A stretch of DNA of 45,764 nucleotides from JBBDWZ01 sp050732575 (GTDB lineage: Bacteria; Gemmatimonadota; Gemmatimonadetes; Longimicrobiales; RSA9), in contig JBOHRF010000012.1 in NCBI GenBank assembly GCA_050732575.1, positions 1-45,764 on the forward strand, in the 5' to 3' direction. Under the pieces are notes generated by a model, which searched no databases, was not told where the DNA came from, and saw nothing but the letters and a program-made list of their open reading frames with translations. Shown here in pieces: positions 16,929-25,269 of this stretch (the stretch's first letter is position 1; each line of letters begins with the position of its first letter). A program made the position numbers and the translations under genes.

Positions 16929-17759
16929 TCACCCGACTCGGCGCGGTTCAGCCGAAGGTGCTGGTGCCACTACCGGCGGTGCCATGGAAGCACGGGCCAC
17001 AGCCGGACGCTGATAGATCGGTGCTTTGCGATCTATCAGATTGGAGCGGAAGATGTGCCAGAACGCGGCCACGCCATCCTTCCAGTTGATCTTCTTGCCC
17101 TCAGCGTAGGTGCGTCCATCGTAACGAATCGGCACTTCGTAGATGCGAGCACGTGATTGTGCCAGCCGCGCCGTCAATTCGGGCTCAATGCCAAACCGGT
17201 TCGTGCGCAGCGGTAGACTCTTGAGCAGGTCGGCGCGCGTCATCTTGTAGCAGGTCTCCATGTCCGTGAGGTTGAGATCCGTGAACATGTTGGACATCAG
17301 AGTGAGTACCGCGTTGCCCACGCTATGCCAGAAGTACAGCACGCGGTGCGGCCCGCCCAGGAAACGGCTGCCGAAAACCGCATCGGCACGTCCATCTGCA
17401 ATAGGCAGGAGCAAACCGGGCAAATCGTCCGGATCGTATTCCAGGTCGGCATCCTGAATGACAATCACATCGCCAGTTGCGGCCTGGATGCCAGTGCGCA
17501 CAGCCGAGCCTTTGCCCTGGTTCACGGGCTGCAGAATCAGCTGATCGATGCGTCCTTCATTCTTGAGCTGGGCCAGCAAGTCTCGGGTGCCATCCTTCGA
17601 ACCGTCATCGACGCAGATGAGCTCGAGATTGAGTGGCACGCCACGCAAGCGCGCAATCGATGCGGCCACCGTCGCCAGCTCGTTGTAGATCGGCATGACT
17701 ACACTTAGCCGGATCCGGCGCAGCGCCTCGAAATCCACATCTCGTTTATGACTCAGCAC
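16929..17759 (-). CDS. Family 2 glycosyltransferase, DPM1-like, soluble form
   Basis: This 276-residue GT2 enzyme starts at GTG (17757-17759) with an AAAGGA ribosome site seven bases upstream. The fold motifs are SVVMPIYNE, CVDDGSKDGT, the metal-binding QDADLEYDPDDLP and FGSRFLGG, followed by ETCYKM and RFGIEPELTARL. This pattern is that of dolichyl/undecaprenyl-phosphate mannose synthase-like proteins without membrane anchors. The last 30 residues are proline- and alanine-rich and probably disordered. As first gene of the glycan operon it may provide the first lipid-phosphate sugar. The 8-bp tandem repeat sits 52-89 bases upstream of its start. Confidence 0.9.
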   Translation of the reverse strand: MLSHKRDVDFEALRRIRLSVVMPIYNELATVAASIARLRGVPLNLELICVDDGSKDGTRDLLAQLKNEGRIDQLILQPVNQGKGSAVRTGIQAATGDVIVIQDADLEYDPDDLPGLLLPIADGRADAVFGSRFLGGPHRVLYFWHSVGNAVLTLMSNMFTDLNLTDMETCYKMTRADLLKSLPLRTNRFGIEPELTARLAQSRARIYEVPIRYDGRTYAEGKKINWKDGVAAFWHIFRSNLIDRKAPIYQRPAVARASMAPPVVAPAPSAEPRRVG

Positions 17760-17810
17760 CGTTTGTCCTTTCTTCCCGGGCCCAAGCGTCCACTCATCCG
17801 AGCTTACTTC

Positions 17811-17848
17811 TCTTACTCTCTTACTCTCTTACTCTCTTACTCTCTTAC
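17811..17848. repeat. 8-bp tandem repeat, 4.75 units
   Basis: There are four perfect TCTTACTC units and a fifth partial TCTTAC unit on the plus strand, with one degenerate unit just before (17803-17810). The array lies in the 97-bp spacer between the PilR-like gene (ending 17857) and the first glycan gene (starting 17759), both minus strand. It begins eight bases past the regulator's stop codon. Perfect short tandem units can gain or lose copies by slipped-strand pairing. A change in copy number would alter spacing in the operon leader by eight bases. Confidence 0.95.
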
Positions 17849-17856
17849 GGCAGTTC

Positions 17857-19227
17857 TCACTCGACCAATCCGTAGCGATTGAGCTTGCGGTATAACGTGG
17901 ACGGATCAATGCCCAACACCTCGGCCGCGCGCGCTTTGTTGCCGCTCTCCGCTTGCAGCACCCACAGGATGTAGGCGCGCTCGATCACCTCGAGTGACGG
18001 GTTGGCCGGTGGTCGTTCCGAGATCAGCGGTGCCGGTTCGGGAGAGATCACGCGCGCGGGCAGGGCCGCAGTGTCAATGCCGGCACTACCGCCCGAAAGG
18101 ATGGCCGCGCGCTCCAGTGCGTTTTCCAATTCACGCACATTGCCCGGCCAGTCGTAACGCTGCAGCGCAGCCATGGCATCGGCATCCAGCTTCAGCTGAC
18201 TACCCTTGCCGTTGCGTTCGACCGCCAGACGCTGCAGGAAGTGTTCGGCCAGCACCGGCACATCGTCCAACCGGTCGCGCAGCGGCGGCAAGTGCATCGT
18301 GATCACGTTGAGACGATAGTAGAGGTCGCTGCGGAATGTACCGCGCCGGATTTCCTGATCGAGATCGCGATTGGTTGCCGCAATCACACGCACATCAATG
18401 GCGAGGGGCTCCGTAGCGCCCACCGGCACCACCTCCCGCTCCTGCAGCGCACGCAGCAGCTTGACCTGCAGCGCGGGCGACATTTCGCCGATTTCATCGA
18501 GGAAGAACGTGCCCGTGCGCGCCGCCACCAGCAGACCTTCCTTGTCCCGCACGGCGCCCGTGAAGCTGCCTTTCACGTGACCGAACAACTCCGATTCCAG
18601 CAGCGACTCGGGCAACGCGCCGCAGTTGATGGAAACGAAGGGTCCGCCTTCCCGCTCGGAGAGCTGGTGGATGTAGCGCGCCAGGATTTCCTTGCCCGTA
18701 CCGCTCTCACCCGTGATCAGAATGGTCGAATCCGTGGGGGACACGGTTTCGGCCAGCTTCAGGATGTCAATGAACGAGCGGTTCTTGCCGATCGGTCGTA
18801 CCGCCTTGGAATGATCGCGCCGCCGGATCTCGCGCTTCAGTGCCTTGTTCTCGCGCGTCAGCGTGCGGGTTTCCGCGGCCCGGCGGCACAACGCCACCAG
18901 CTCGGCGTTGCTGAACGGTTTCTGCAGGTAGTAAAACGCTCCCTGGTTCACGGCCTTAACGGCCGTTTGCAAGGACGCCTGTGCGGTCATCAGGATGACC
19001 GGAACTTCCGGATCGCGCTCGCGCACCGCCTCCAGGATGTCCAGTCCGTTGATGCCTGGCATTCGGATATCGGTCAACACGATGTCGGGCGCGAGTTGCA
19101 CAAGCTTGTCCAGCGCCTCACGCCCGCTCTGCAATACGCACGGCTCGAAGCCTTCACCGCGCAACAGAATTTCGACCGTCTCCAGGATGGCACTCTCGTC
19201 ATCCACAACCATCACTTTGGGACCCAT
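17857..19227 (-). CDS. PilR-like sigma54-dependent response regulator
   Basis: This 456-residue enhancer-binding protein has an intact receiver domain with D9-D10, phospho-acceptor D53, T81 and K103. The AAA+ domain has Walker A GESGTGKE at 173-180, the sigma54 loop as GSFTGA (220-225) and Walker B FFLDEIG. A Fis-type helix-turn-helix lies at about 412-456. The GSFTGA variant differs from the GAFTGA of the other regulator in the window and is compatible with activity. It overlaps the upstream six-helix kinase by one base. That kinase type, together with pilins nearby, argues for the PilS/PilR family. Its natural targets may include the pilin promoter at 3862-3877. Confidence 0.93.
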   Translation of the reverse strand: MGPKVMVVDDESAILETVEILLRGEGFEPCVLQSGREALDKLVQLAPDIVLTDIRMPGINGLDILEAVRERDPEVPVILMTAQASLQTAVKAVNQGAFYYLQKPFSNAELVALCRRAAETRTLTRENKALKREIRRRDHSKAVRPIGKNRSFIDILKLAETVSPTDSTILITGESGTGKEILARYIHQLSEREGGPFVSINCGALPESLLESELFGHVKGSFTGAVRDKEGLLVAARTGTFFLDEIGEMSPALQVKLLRALQEREVVPVGATEPLAIDVRVIAATNRDLDQEIRRGTFRSDLYYRLNVITMHLPPLRDRLDDVPVLAEHFLQRLAVERNGKGSQLKLDADAMAALQRYDWPGNVRELENALERAAILSGGSAGIDTAALPARVISPEPAPLISERPPANPSLEVIERAYILWVLQAESGNKARAAEVLGIDPSTLYRKLNRYGLVE

Positions 19228-20900
19228 TACACCAACCTCCGCTCGGCCTGCGCCGGCAGATAAACCGTGAACTGCGCGCCATGAAAGGGACCACCATCAA
19301 CCAGAATCATTCCCTGATGCGCTTCCACCGCGCGGTGCACGAGCGCCAGACCGAGCCCCGTGCCACCTTTGCGCGTTGTGAAGAAAGGATCGAAAATCCG
19401 GCCCACCGCCTCTGGTGCTATGCCCGGGCCCGTGTCGGACACGGCCAGTCGGACGGGCCGCTCGAGCGCGACCGTGCTGGGCATGTCGCGTTTGGCCACG
19501 CGCCCCAGCTCCACCGTGACTTTGCCGTCGCGACCCGTGTGCTGAACCGCATTCAGCACCAGGTTGAACACAGCGCGATGCAGCAGATCTTCATCACCCG
19601 CCACGACCACGGGCTCAGTGGGCAGCTGCAAATTGATGCTGGCTCGACTGGCCGCGTCCGGATGCTGCTCGACCAGGCCAATGGCATCGCGCGTGATTTT
19701 GCAGAGGTCGACCGAACCCCACCGGCGTAGCTCCAGCCGACTGAATTCCATGAAATCCGAGAGCAGCCGCGTTAGTCGGTCTGATTCCTTCAGCACCAGG
19801 CCCTTGAGCACTGTGGCATCCCGGCCGCCCAAACGTCCGGCTGCCAGCTGCTCGACCGCGCTGCGGATGGAGGCCAGCGGATTCTTGATTTCGTGCGCCA
19901 ACGAGGCACCAAGCTCGGCCACAGCCTGTAACCGCTCGGCGCGTCGCATCAGATCTTCGATCTGCTTGGTATCCGTAATGTCCTGAAACACGGCCGTGAC
20001 CCAGGGCAAGGAGTCTTTCCGCTCCAGCACCGTTGTGCGCACACCCAGGTAGCGGTCACCTTCGATCTCGCTGGCCGCCATCCGGATCTCGTAGCGCCGG
20101 ATCGGCAGTCGCAACGAGGCCGTTCGTTTCAGCACGGCGCCCAATCCCGGCGCTCGCCGGTCCAGCTCATCCAGCACCGGCCGCGCACGCCACTCCCGAC
20201 CCGCCAGCCCCAACACCCGCTCTGCCGCATCGTTCATGTATGCCAGGCGTCCGCTGGCGTCCACGGTCACGAGCCCCGTGTCGATGGCCTCCAGAATGTC
20301 GTCCGTATGCAGCCGCAACTGCCGCAATTCTGACTCGACCGCGCCTAGCGCGGTACCGGTCCGGCGCAGCCGATCACCGAGTGCGCCGGTCACGAGCGCC
20401 ATGATGGCAAAGACCACCACTTGCAGACCGACACTCACCCAGTCCACCGGCACGCGCAGGCCGAAAACCTCAACCACGGCGCCGCTGTGCGGCTCCTGCC
20501 AGAGAATCAGATCCGCCAGATAGAGCATGCTGGCCAACGCGCCGATCAACATGCCGCCCGCCAGGGGCAACAGCAGCGCGCCGGCCGCGATCACCAGGAT
20601 GTAAAGCGGCGCGAAATAACTACCGCCATCGTTGGTGATGTGAACCACCACCGTGACCAGTAGCGTATCGAATAGAATCTGCGCGTACAGGAAGCTGCGA
20701 CCGGGCGGACGGCGTAAGACGTGGGTGTACCAGAGGCTGCCGAACGTGATGCCCAGCGACGACAACAGGGTCAGTGTCGCCAGCAGCGTTGTCTCGGGTG
20801 ATGTGCGTAGCCACGCGCCTACGGCGCCCCCGAAAATCCCGACGGCCAGGGTCAAACGGCCGACATACAGCCACCGCAACATGCGGAGCGGGTGCACCAT
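19227..20900 (-). CDS. PilS-like sensor histidine kinase, six TM helices plus PAS
   Basis: This is a 557-residue kinase if started at the ATG at 20898-20900, which has a GGAAG ribosome site; a longer frame opens at 21017. About six membrane helices with almost no loops fill residues 9-180. A PAS domain (about 200-310) follows, with DTGLVTVDASGRLAYMN. The kinase core then has HEIKNPLASI with phospho-acceptor H336, the N-box NLVLNAVQHT, DTGPGIAP and GTGLGLALV. A six-helix membrane module, PAS and a NtrB-like core is the layout of PilS, which senses pilin in the membrane and controls pilA through PilR and sigma54. Here the pair heads the glycan operon and lies 17 kb from the pilins. Confidence 0.9.
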   Translation of the reverse strand: MVHPLRMLRWLYVGRLTLAVGIFGGAVGAWLRTSPETTLLATLTLLSSLGITFGSLWYTHVLRRPPGRSFLYAQILFDTLLVTVVVHITNDGGSYFAPLYILVIAAGALLLPLAGGMLIGALASMLYLADLILWQEPHSGAVVEVFGLRVPVDWVSVGLQVVVFAIMALVTGALGDRLRRTGTALGAVESELRQLRLHTDDILEAIDTGLVTVDASGRLAYMNDAAERVLGLAGREWRARPVLDELDRRAPGLGAVLKRTASLRLPIRRYEIRMAASEIEGDRYLGVRTTVLERKDSLPWVTAVFQDITDTKQIEDLMRRAERLQAVAELGASLAHEIKNPLASIRSAVEQLAAGRLGGRDATVLKGLVLKESDRLTRLLSDFMEFSRLELRRWGSVDLCKITRDAIGLVEQHPDAASRASINLQLPTEPVVVAGDEDLLHRAVFNLVLNAVQHTGRDGKVTVELGRVAKRDMPSTVALERPVRLAVSDTGPGIAPEAVGRIFDPFFTTRKGGTGLGLALVHRAVEAHQGMILVDGGPFHGAQFTVYLPAQAERRLV

Positions 20901-21603
20901 TGCGCGCTTCCCGTGGAGTGAATTTCGGCCAGCCTGGGGGAGGCGCAACTGGCAAGCAACCCGAAGGTATGCCGCGCTTTCGCATTTTGCAAGCGCCGCG
21001 CGTTGCAGGAAACGCACAGCTTAGGGCTCAGGCGCCCAGCCCGTTTTCCGGTCAGAAGCCAGGCGTCTGAAACGTTCGGCAAGTACCAGGGCGTGCACCG
21101 ACCGCCAACGGGAGGCCGCCCGTGGGTGTATCAGAGAGGGGTGGAGCTGGGCGGCAGGCGGAAGCGCGCAGGAACCGTGAAAAGTCGTCCGGCATTAGGG
21201 CGGCATAGCGCAAAACGCGAATGGGCAGTACGCTCACGCAGGCACGCCGTTTCAAGATCCCGAGATCCGAATTTCAGCGCGCACACGTAGAGGGTGAGAG
21301 GGCGGAATCGAGCCAGGCGCTCAGGGCATCGTGTGGGGTCGGCGCAATGTGACGTGAACATTGAGTAAAGCGGTCTTCAGAACGGGGCGCCCAACGCGCG
21401 TAGCTGTTGAGGCGTAACCAGTTGGGAACAAGCGCTTGGCCGTGGCTGGTACAAGCTTTGCGACCCCGCAGCAGCGGATTCGACAGGAGAGAAGAGGCGG
21501 AAATCGAGGGGCCACGAGGCCGAGGCGCCGACCTTGACCAAACCTCCTCTTTCTCCTCCCGCGGCTCTCTGAACAGGCAGACCATACAGAAACAGGGGGC
21601 CGG
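20901..21603. other. 703-bp divergent intergenic region
   Basis: This is the largest gene-free stretch, between the PilS-like gene (minus) and the peptidase/propeller/barrel gene (plus). A longer kinase start (to 21017) would shorten it. Short open frames occur on both strands but none has a ribosome site, domain or signal peptide. It contains the sigma54-like element at 21447-21462. A polypyrimidine stretch (about 21541-21560) lies shortly before the plus-strand gene. No tRNA or other RNA gene could be recognised. Confidence 0.5.
21447..21462 (+). promoter_or_regulatory. Candidate sigma54 (-24/-12) promoter
   Basis: TGGTACAAGCTTTGCG matches TGGCACG-N4-TTGCW, with GG (21448-21449) and GC (21460-21461) separated by exactly ten bases, TGG and AC in the upstream block and a full TTGC downstream. 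A start near 21473 would give a 131-base leader for the gene at 21604. A match this close is expected less than once by chance in a window of this size. It lies in a long intergenic region next to a sigma54 two-component pair. Binding has not been shown. Confidence 0.55.
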
Positions 21604-24600
21604 ATGCCGCACCGCATCACCTCGAGCAGAGTCATACTGGGGCTGGCGCTGTTAATTGCGCCAAGCACCTTGTCCGCACAGTACTTCGGTCGTCAGAAGG
21701 TCCAATACGAAGACTTCGATTGGAAGATCCTGCCGACCACGCATTTCGACGTGCATTTCTATCCGGAAGAGCAGGTCGTATCCACGGACGCGGCGCGCAT
21801 GGCCGAGCGGTGGTATCTGCGACTTTCGCGCGCGTTTCAGCATGAGTTCAAAAAGAAGCCGCTGATCTTCTACGCCGACCACCCGGACTTCCAGCAGACC
21901 AACGTGATTGGCGGAATGCTCTCGGAAGGCACGGGCGGTGTAACCGAAGGGCTGCGCAACCGCGTGATCATGCCGTTCACGGGAGTGTATCGCGACAACG
22001 ATCACGTGTTGGGTCACGAGCTGGTGCACGTGTTCCAGTACGACCTTGCTTCCTCGCCTGGCGGCGGCGGACTGGCGGGCATGGGCCGGTTGCCGTTGTG
22101 GCTGGTGGAAGGGATGGCGGAGTACCTGTCTCTGGGCCGGGACGATCCGCACACGGCGATGTGGCTGCGCGATTCGGCACTGCGCGGCGAGCTGCCGACC
22201 ATCGATCAGCTGACGCGCGACCCGCGATTCTTCCCGTACCGCTATGGCCAGGCGCTGTGGGCGTACATCGGCGGGCGTTGGGGCGATCGTGCCGTAACCG
22301 AACTGTACCGTTATGCAACGCGTGCAGGCTGGGACGCGGCGTTGCAACGCGTGTTGGGGTTGAGCAGTGCCGGTCTCTCATCCCAGTGGATCACGGCCAT
22401 CCGTTCCACGTACCTGCCGGTGATTCAAGGCCGGCAGCGTCCGAAGGATGCCGGTCAACCCGTGCTGTTCAGTGATGAAATCGGCGCCATGCACCTTTCG
22501 CCCGTGGTCAGCCCGGACGGTCGCTACGTGGCGTACTTCGGCCGGCGCGAGTTGTTCACCGTGGATTTGTACGTCGCCGACTCGCGCACGGGTCAGACCG
22601 TGAAAAAGCTGACCAGCCCGAACCGCAACGCACACTTCGATGCATTGAGCTTCATTCAATCGGCGGGCACATGGTCGCCCGATGGTCGGAAGTTCGCGTT
22701 CATTGTATTTGCCGACGGTGATAACGAGCTGGCCATCCTGGATGTCGATTCGGGGGACCTGGAGCGCCAGGTAGGCGTTGAAGGCGCCGGTTCGTTGCAG
22801 AACCCGGCCTGGTCGCCGGACGGAACACGCATCGCGTTTTCCGGAGTCAAGGGTGGACTCAGCGATCTGTACATGATGGACGTGGCCAGCGGTCAGGTTC
22901 AGCAGATCACGGATGACCGCTATGCCGATTTACAACCGACCTGGTCACCCGATGGTCGCAACGTTGCCTTCGTCACGGACCGCGGACCGGGCACGGATTT
23001 CACTCGGCTGGTCTTCGGCGAGATGAACATTGCACTCTACGACGTGAACACGCGTGCCGTCCGGGTACTCGATTTGTTCGAAGGTGCAAAGCATGTCAAT
23101 CCGCAGTATTCGCCGGACGGCACGGAGTTGTTCTTCATTGCCGACCGCGAAGGTTTCAGCGACATCTACCGCTACGAGCTGAGCAGCAACAACCTGTTCC
23201 AGGTGACGCGGCTCGCTACCGGCGTGAGCGGCATCACTTCGCTGTCTCCGGCGTTGTCCGTGGCGCAGCGTAGTGGCCGCGTGATGTTCTCGGTCTTCGA
23301 GAATTCGGGTCACAACGTGTACGGCCTGGAACTGCAGGACGCGCGCGGCACGGCAGTGACGCGCACGGCGGCCACGCGCGCGATCGCCGGGATCCTGCCG
23401 CCCGTGGAAGCGGTGGGCAGCGGCATGATCGCGGAGTATTTGGCCGATCCAGTCTCCGGACTGCCTACGCAGGAGCAGTTCGCTATCAAGGATTACAAGC
23501 CCAAACTCTCGCTGGAGTACCTGGGCCAGCCCAGCTTTGGCGTGGGCGTGGGCGGTTATACGGGCGGCGCTACGTTGGGTGGCGGCGTTTCCGCGTACTT
23601 CGGTGACATGCTGGGCAACCACACGTTGGGTGTGGCTGTGCAGGCGCAGGGCACGCTCAAGGACATTGGTGGACAGGCCATCTATCAGAATGCGCAGAAC
23701 CGCATCAACTGGGCTGCGGTGATTGGTCATATTCCCTATCTGACCGGCTTCACCAGCGTAGGCCCACTCACCAGCACGGGCGGCATCGCATCGCGCCGCG
23801 TGCAGCAGGTGTTGGAGCGTGTGTTCGTGGATCAGGCGCAGGCCTTTGCGTTCTATCCACTGTCCACCACGCGCCGCTTCGAGTTGAGCGGGGGCTTCAC
23901 GCGCTACAGCTACGATCGTGAAGTGCACGAATTCCTGGTTGCGCTCAACGGCCAGATTCTGGATGAGGAGCGCAGTTCGGCGCCGACGCCGGCTGCATTG
24001 AATTTGATGGAAGGCTCCCTGGCCTTTGTGGGTGACAACTCGTACTTCGGGTTCACCTCACCCGTGGCCGGCCAGCGTTTCCGCGTCGAGGTGACACCCA
24101 CGTTCGGCTCGTTGCAATTCAGTAGTCTGTTGGCCGACTATCGCCGCTACGTCTTCATGCGGCCTGCGTCCTTCGCCTTCCGCGCGCTGCATTACGGTCG
24201 TTATGGCGCGGCAGCGGAAGACGGACGACTGTCACCCCTGTTCCTGGGTTATGAGACGCTGGTACGCGGTTACAGTATTGAGTCGTTCGATGTGTCCGAA
24301 TGCACGGATGGAGTCAACTCGGATCAGACCTGCCCGGAATTCGATCGCATGGTAGGCTCAAAGATTGGCGTGGTCAATCTGGAGTTGCGGCTGCCTTTGA
24401 TCGGCACCGACGAGCTGGGGCTCATCAATTTCCCCTTCCTGCCCACCGAAATTGCACCGTTCATCGATGCCGGTGTGGCCTGGGACAGTGATCGGTCACC
24501 TGACTTCCGCTTCGAGCGCTCGTCAACCGCTCTCAACATCCCCGTGGTGAGCGCGGGCGTGAGCGCGCGCTTCAACGTGCTCGGCTACCTGGTGCTCGAG

Positions 24601-24675
24601 GCCTACTACGCATACCCCTTCCAGCGGCCCCGGCAAGGCTGGCACCTGGGCTTCAACATCGCGCCCGGCTGGTAA
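21604..24675 (+). CDS. Secreted HExxH peptidase - TolB-like propeller - barrel protein
   Basis: This 1023-residue exported protein has a signal peptide (1-25, ending in LSAQ). An N-terminal metallopeptidase-like domain has HELVH near residues 139-143, and the downstream WLVEGMAEYLS near 170-180 supplies the third ligand glutamate, a gluzincin/MA-clan arrangement. At least five PD40/TolB-type propeller repeats run from about 290 to 530, each with (W/V/Y)SPDG. The C-terminal 390 residues are rich in alternating amphipathic strands and end in GFNIAPGW, like an outer-membrane barrel of the Omp85/surface-antigen kind. The expected place is the outer membrane with the other domains in the periplasm or outside. 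The substrate is unknown. A sigma54-like site precedes it and a strong terminator follows. Confidence 0.85.
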   Translation: MPHRITSSRVILGLALLIAPSTLSAQYFGRQKVQYEDFDWKILPTTHFDVHFYPEEQVVSTDAARMAERWYLRLSRAFQHEFKKKPLIFYADHPDFQQTNVIGGMLSEGTGGVTEGLRNRVIMPFTGVYRDNDHVLGHELVHVFQYDLASSPGGGGLAGMGRLPLWLVEGMAEYLSLGRDDPHTAMWLRDSALRGELPTIDQLTRDPRFFPYRYGQALWAYIGGRWGDRAVTELYRYATRAGWDAALQRVLGLSSAGLSSQWITAIRSTYLPVIQGRQRPKDAGQPVLFSDEIGAMHLSPVVSPDGRYVAYFGRRELFTVDLYVADSRTGQTVKKLTSPNRNAHFDALSFIQSAGTWSPDGRKFAFIVFADGDNELAILDVDSGDLERQVGVEGAGSLQNPAWSPDGTRIAFSGVKGGLSDLYMMDVASGQVQQITDDRYADLQPTWSPDGRNVAFVTDRGPGTDFTRLVFGEMNIALYDVNTRAVRVLDLFEGAKHVNPQYSPDGTELFFIADREGFSDIYRYELSSNNLFQVTRLATGVSGITSLSPALSVAQRSGRVMFSVFENSGHNVYGLELQDARGTAVTRTAATRAIAGILPPVEAVGSGMIAEYLADPVSGLPTQEQFAIKDYKPKLSLEYLGQPSFGVGVGGYTGGATLGGGVSAYFGDMLGNHTLGVAVQAQGTLKDIGGQAIYQNAQNRINWAAVIGHIPYLTGFTSVGPLTSTGGIASRRVQQVLERVFVDQAQAFAFYPLSTTRRFELSGGFTRYSYDREVHEFLVALNGQILDEERSSAPTPAALNLMEGSLAFVGDNSYFGFTSPVAGQRFRVEVTPTFGSLQFSSLLADYRRYVFMRPASFAFRALHYGRYGAAAEDGRLSPLFLGYETLVRGYSIESFDVSECTDGVNSDQTCPEFDRMVGSKIGVVNLELRLPLIGTDELGLINFPFLPTEIAPFIDAGVAWDSDRSPDFRFERSSTALNIPVVSAGVSARFNVLGYLVLEAYYAYPFQRPRQGWHLGFNIAPGW

Positions 24676-24697
24676 AGGGCGACGGCGCGGGCGAGGG

Positions 24698-24733
24698 CGA
24701 GGGGAACGGCAACGTTCCCCTCGTTTTGTTTTA
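24698..24733 (+). terminator. Factor-independent terminator
   Basis: A perfect 11-bp stem (24698-24708 with 24713-24723) is closed by a GCAA tetraloop and followed by a T-rich run (24724-24733). It lies 22 bases after the plus-strand peptidase/propeller/barrel gene. The opposite strand lacks a T-run after the hairpin, so it acts on plus-strand transcripts only. Confidence 0.95.
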
Positions 24734-24741
24734 TGGATCGA

Positions 24742-25269
24742 TTACGAAGGGAATAAGTTGTTGTTGCGAGCACGCAGGTAGGTCAGCCGATATCGCACGG
24801 GCTCAGGCAGTCGAGGACTGGTGAGCGTGACGCTGAGCCAGAGCGTGTCGCCGTTGGCGGACCAGCGGAACTCATTCAAGCGCTCGCCATCTTCCGCCTT
24901 GAAGTGGTGCCGAAGCAGCTCACCTTCCCGTTGGATCCAGATCTGGAACGGCTCGCCATCTTCACGACGCCAAGGCGTGACGGTGCCGTTGGCTGGCGCA
25001 CGTACAGGTGCTCGGCCCTCGTACGAAATAGCAATGGTATCCGCGCGCTCATCGATGGCAAGATACGTATACGCCGTGTTGGTCTGGCGCAGCCGGGAGC
25101 GCGCGATGGGCCGGATCAGGAAGTTGAGTCGAGCCGTGGCCTGTCGAATGACCACGTCCAGCGTATCACTGTGCTCGGCCAGGAAACGATAGGAAGTGGC
25201 GGTTGGACTTTGCGCCGACAACGCGCTACACAACCAGAGCGGCAACACCAGGCTGGTGATAGCCCTCAT
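24742..25269 (-). CDS. Hypothetical secreted protein, about 175 residues
   Basis: I do not recognise this protein. The ATG at 25267-25269 gives MRAITSLVLPLWLCSALSAQ, a good type I signal peptide, and overlaps the upstream permease stop as ATGA; the open frame extends further upstream without reason. The mature part of about 155 residues is rich in beta-type sequence with several charged and threonine residues and no cysteine, which fits a small periplasmic beta domain. It is the last gene of a four-gene unit with an AAA ATPase, an ABC ATPase and an ABC permease, so it may be an accessory or cargo of that exporter. Confidence 0.75.
   Translation of the reverse strand: MRAITSLVLPLWLCSALSAQSPTATSYRFLAEHSDTLDVVIRQATARLNFLIRPIARSRLRQTNTAYTYLAIDERADTIAISYEGRAPVRAPANGTVTPWRREDGEPFQIWIQREGELLRHHFKAEDGERLNEFRWSANGDTLWLSVTLTSPRLPEPVRYRLTYLRARNNNLFPS

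Noticed and set aside
17789..17805. GG-N10-GC spacing on the minus strand upstream of the glycan operon, suggesting sigma54
   Set aside because: The -12 block reads ACGC instead of TTGC and the -24 block matches only the GG, so it is too weak to report as a promoter.
21370..21475. tRNA-like impression on the minus strand in the long intergenic region
   Set aside because: No D-arm GG, anticodon arm or T-arm with GTTCGA could be placed together, and no cloverleaf forms.
21476..21487. GGATTCGAC stretch resembling the 5' region of tmRNA
   Set aside because: Only about 120 bases remain before a well-supported coding start, no tRNA-like half or tag frame pairs with it, and the flanking sequence does not fold accordingly.
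22945..23928. Minus-strand open frame of about 330 codons inside the peptidase/propeller/barrel gene
   Set aside because: It is the antisense shadow of clear propeller repeats, with no signal or recognised domain.
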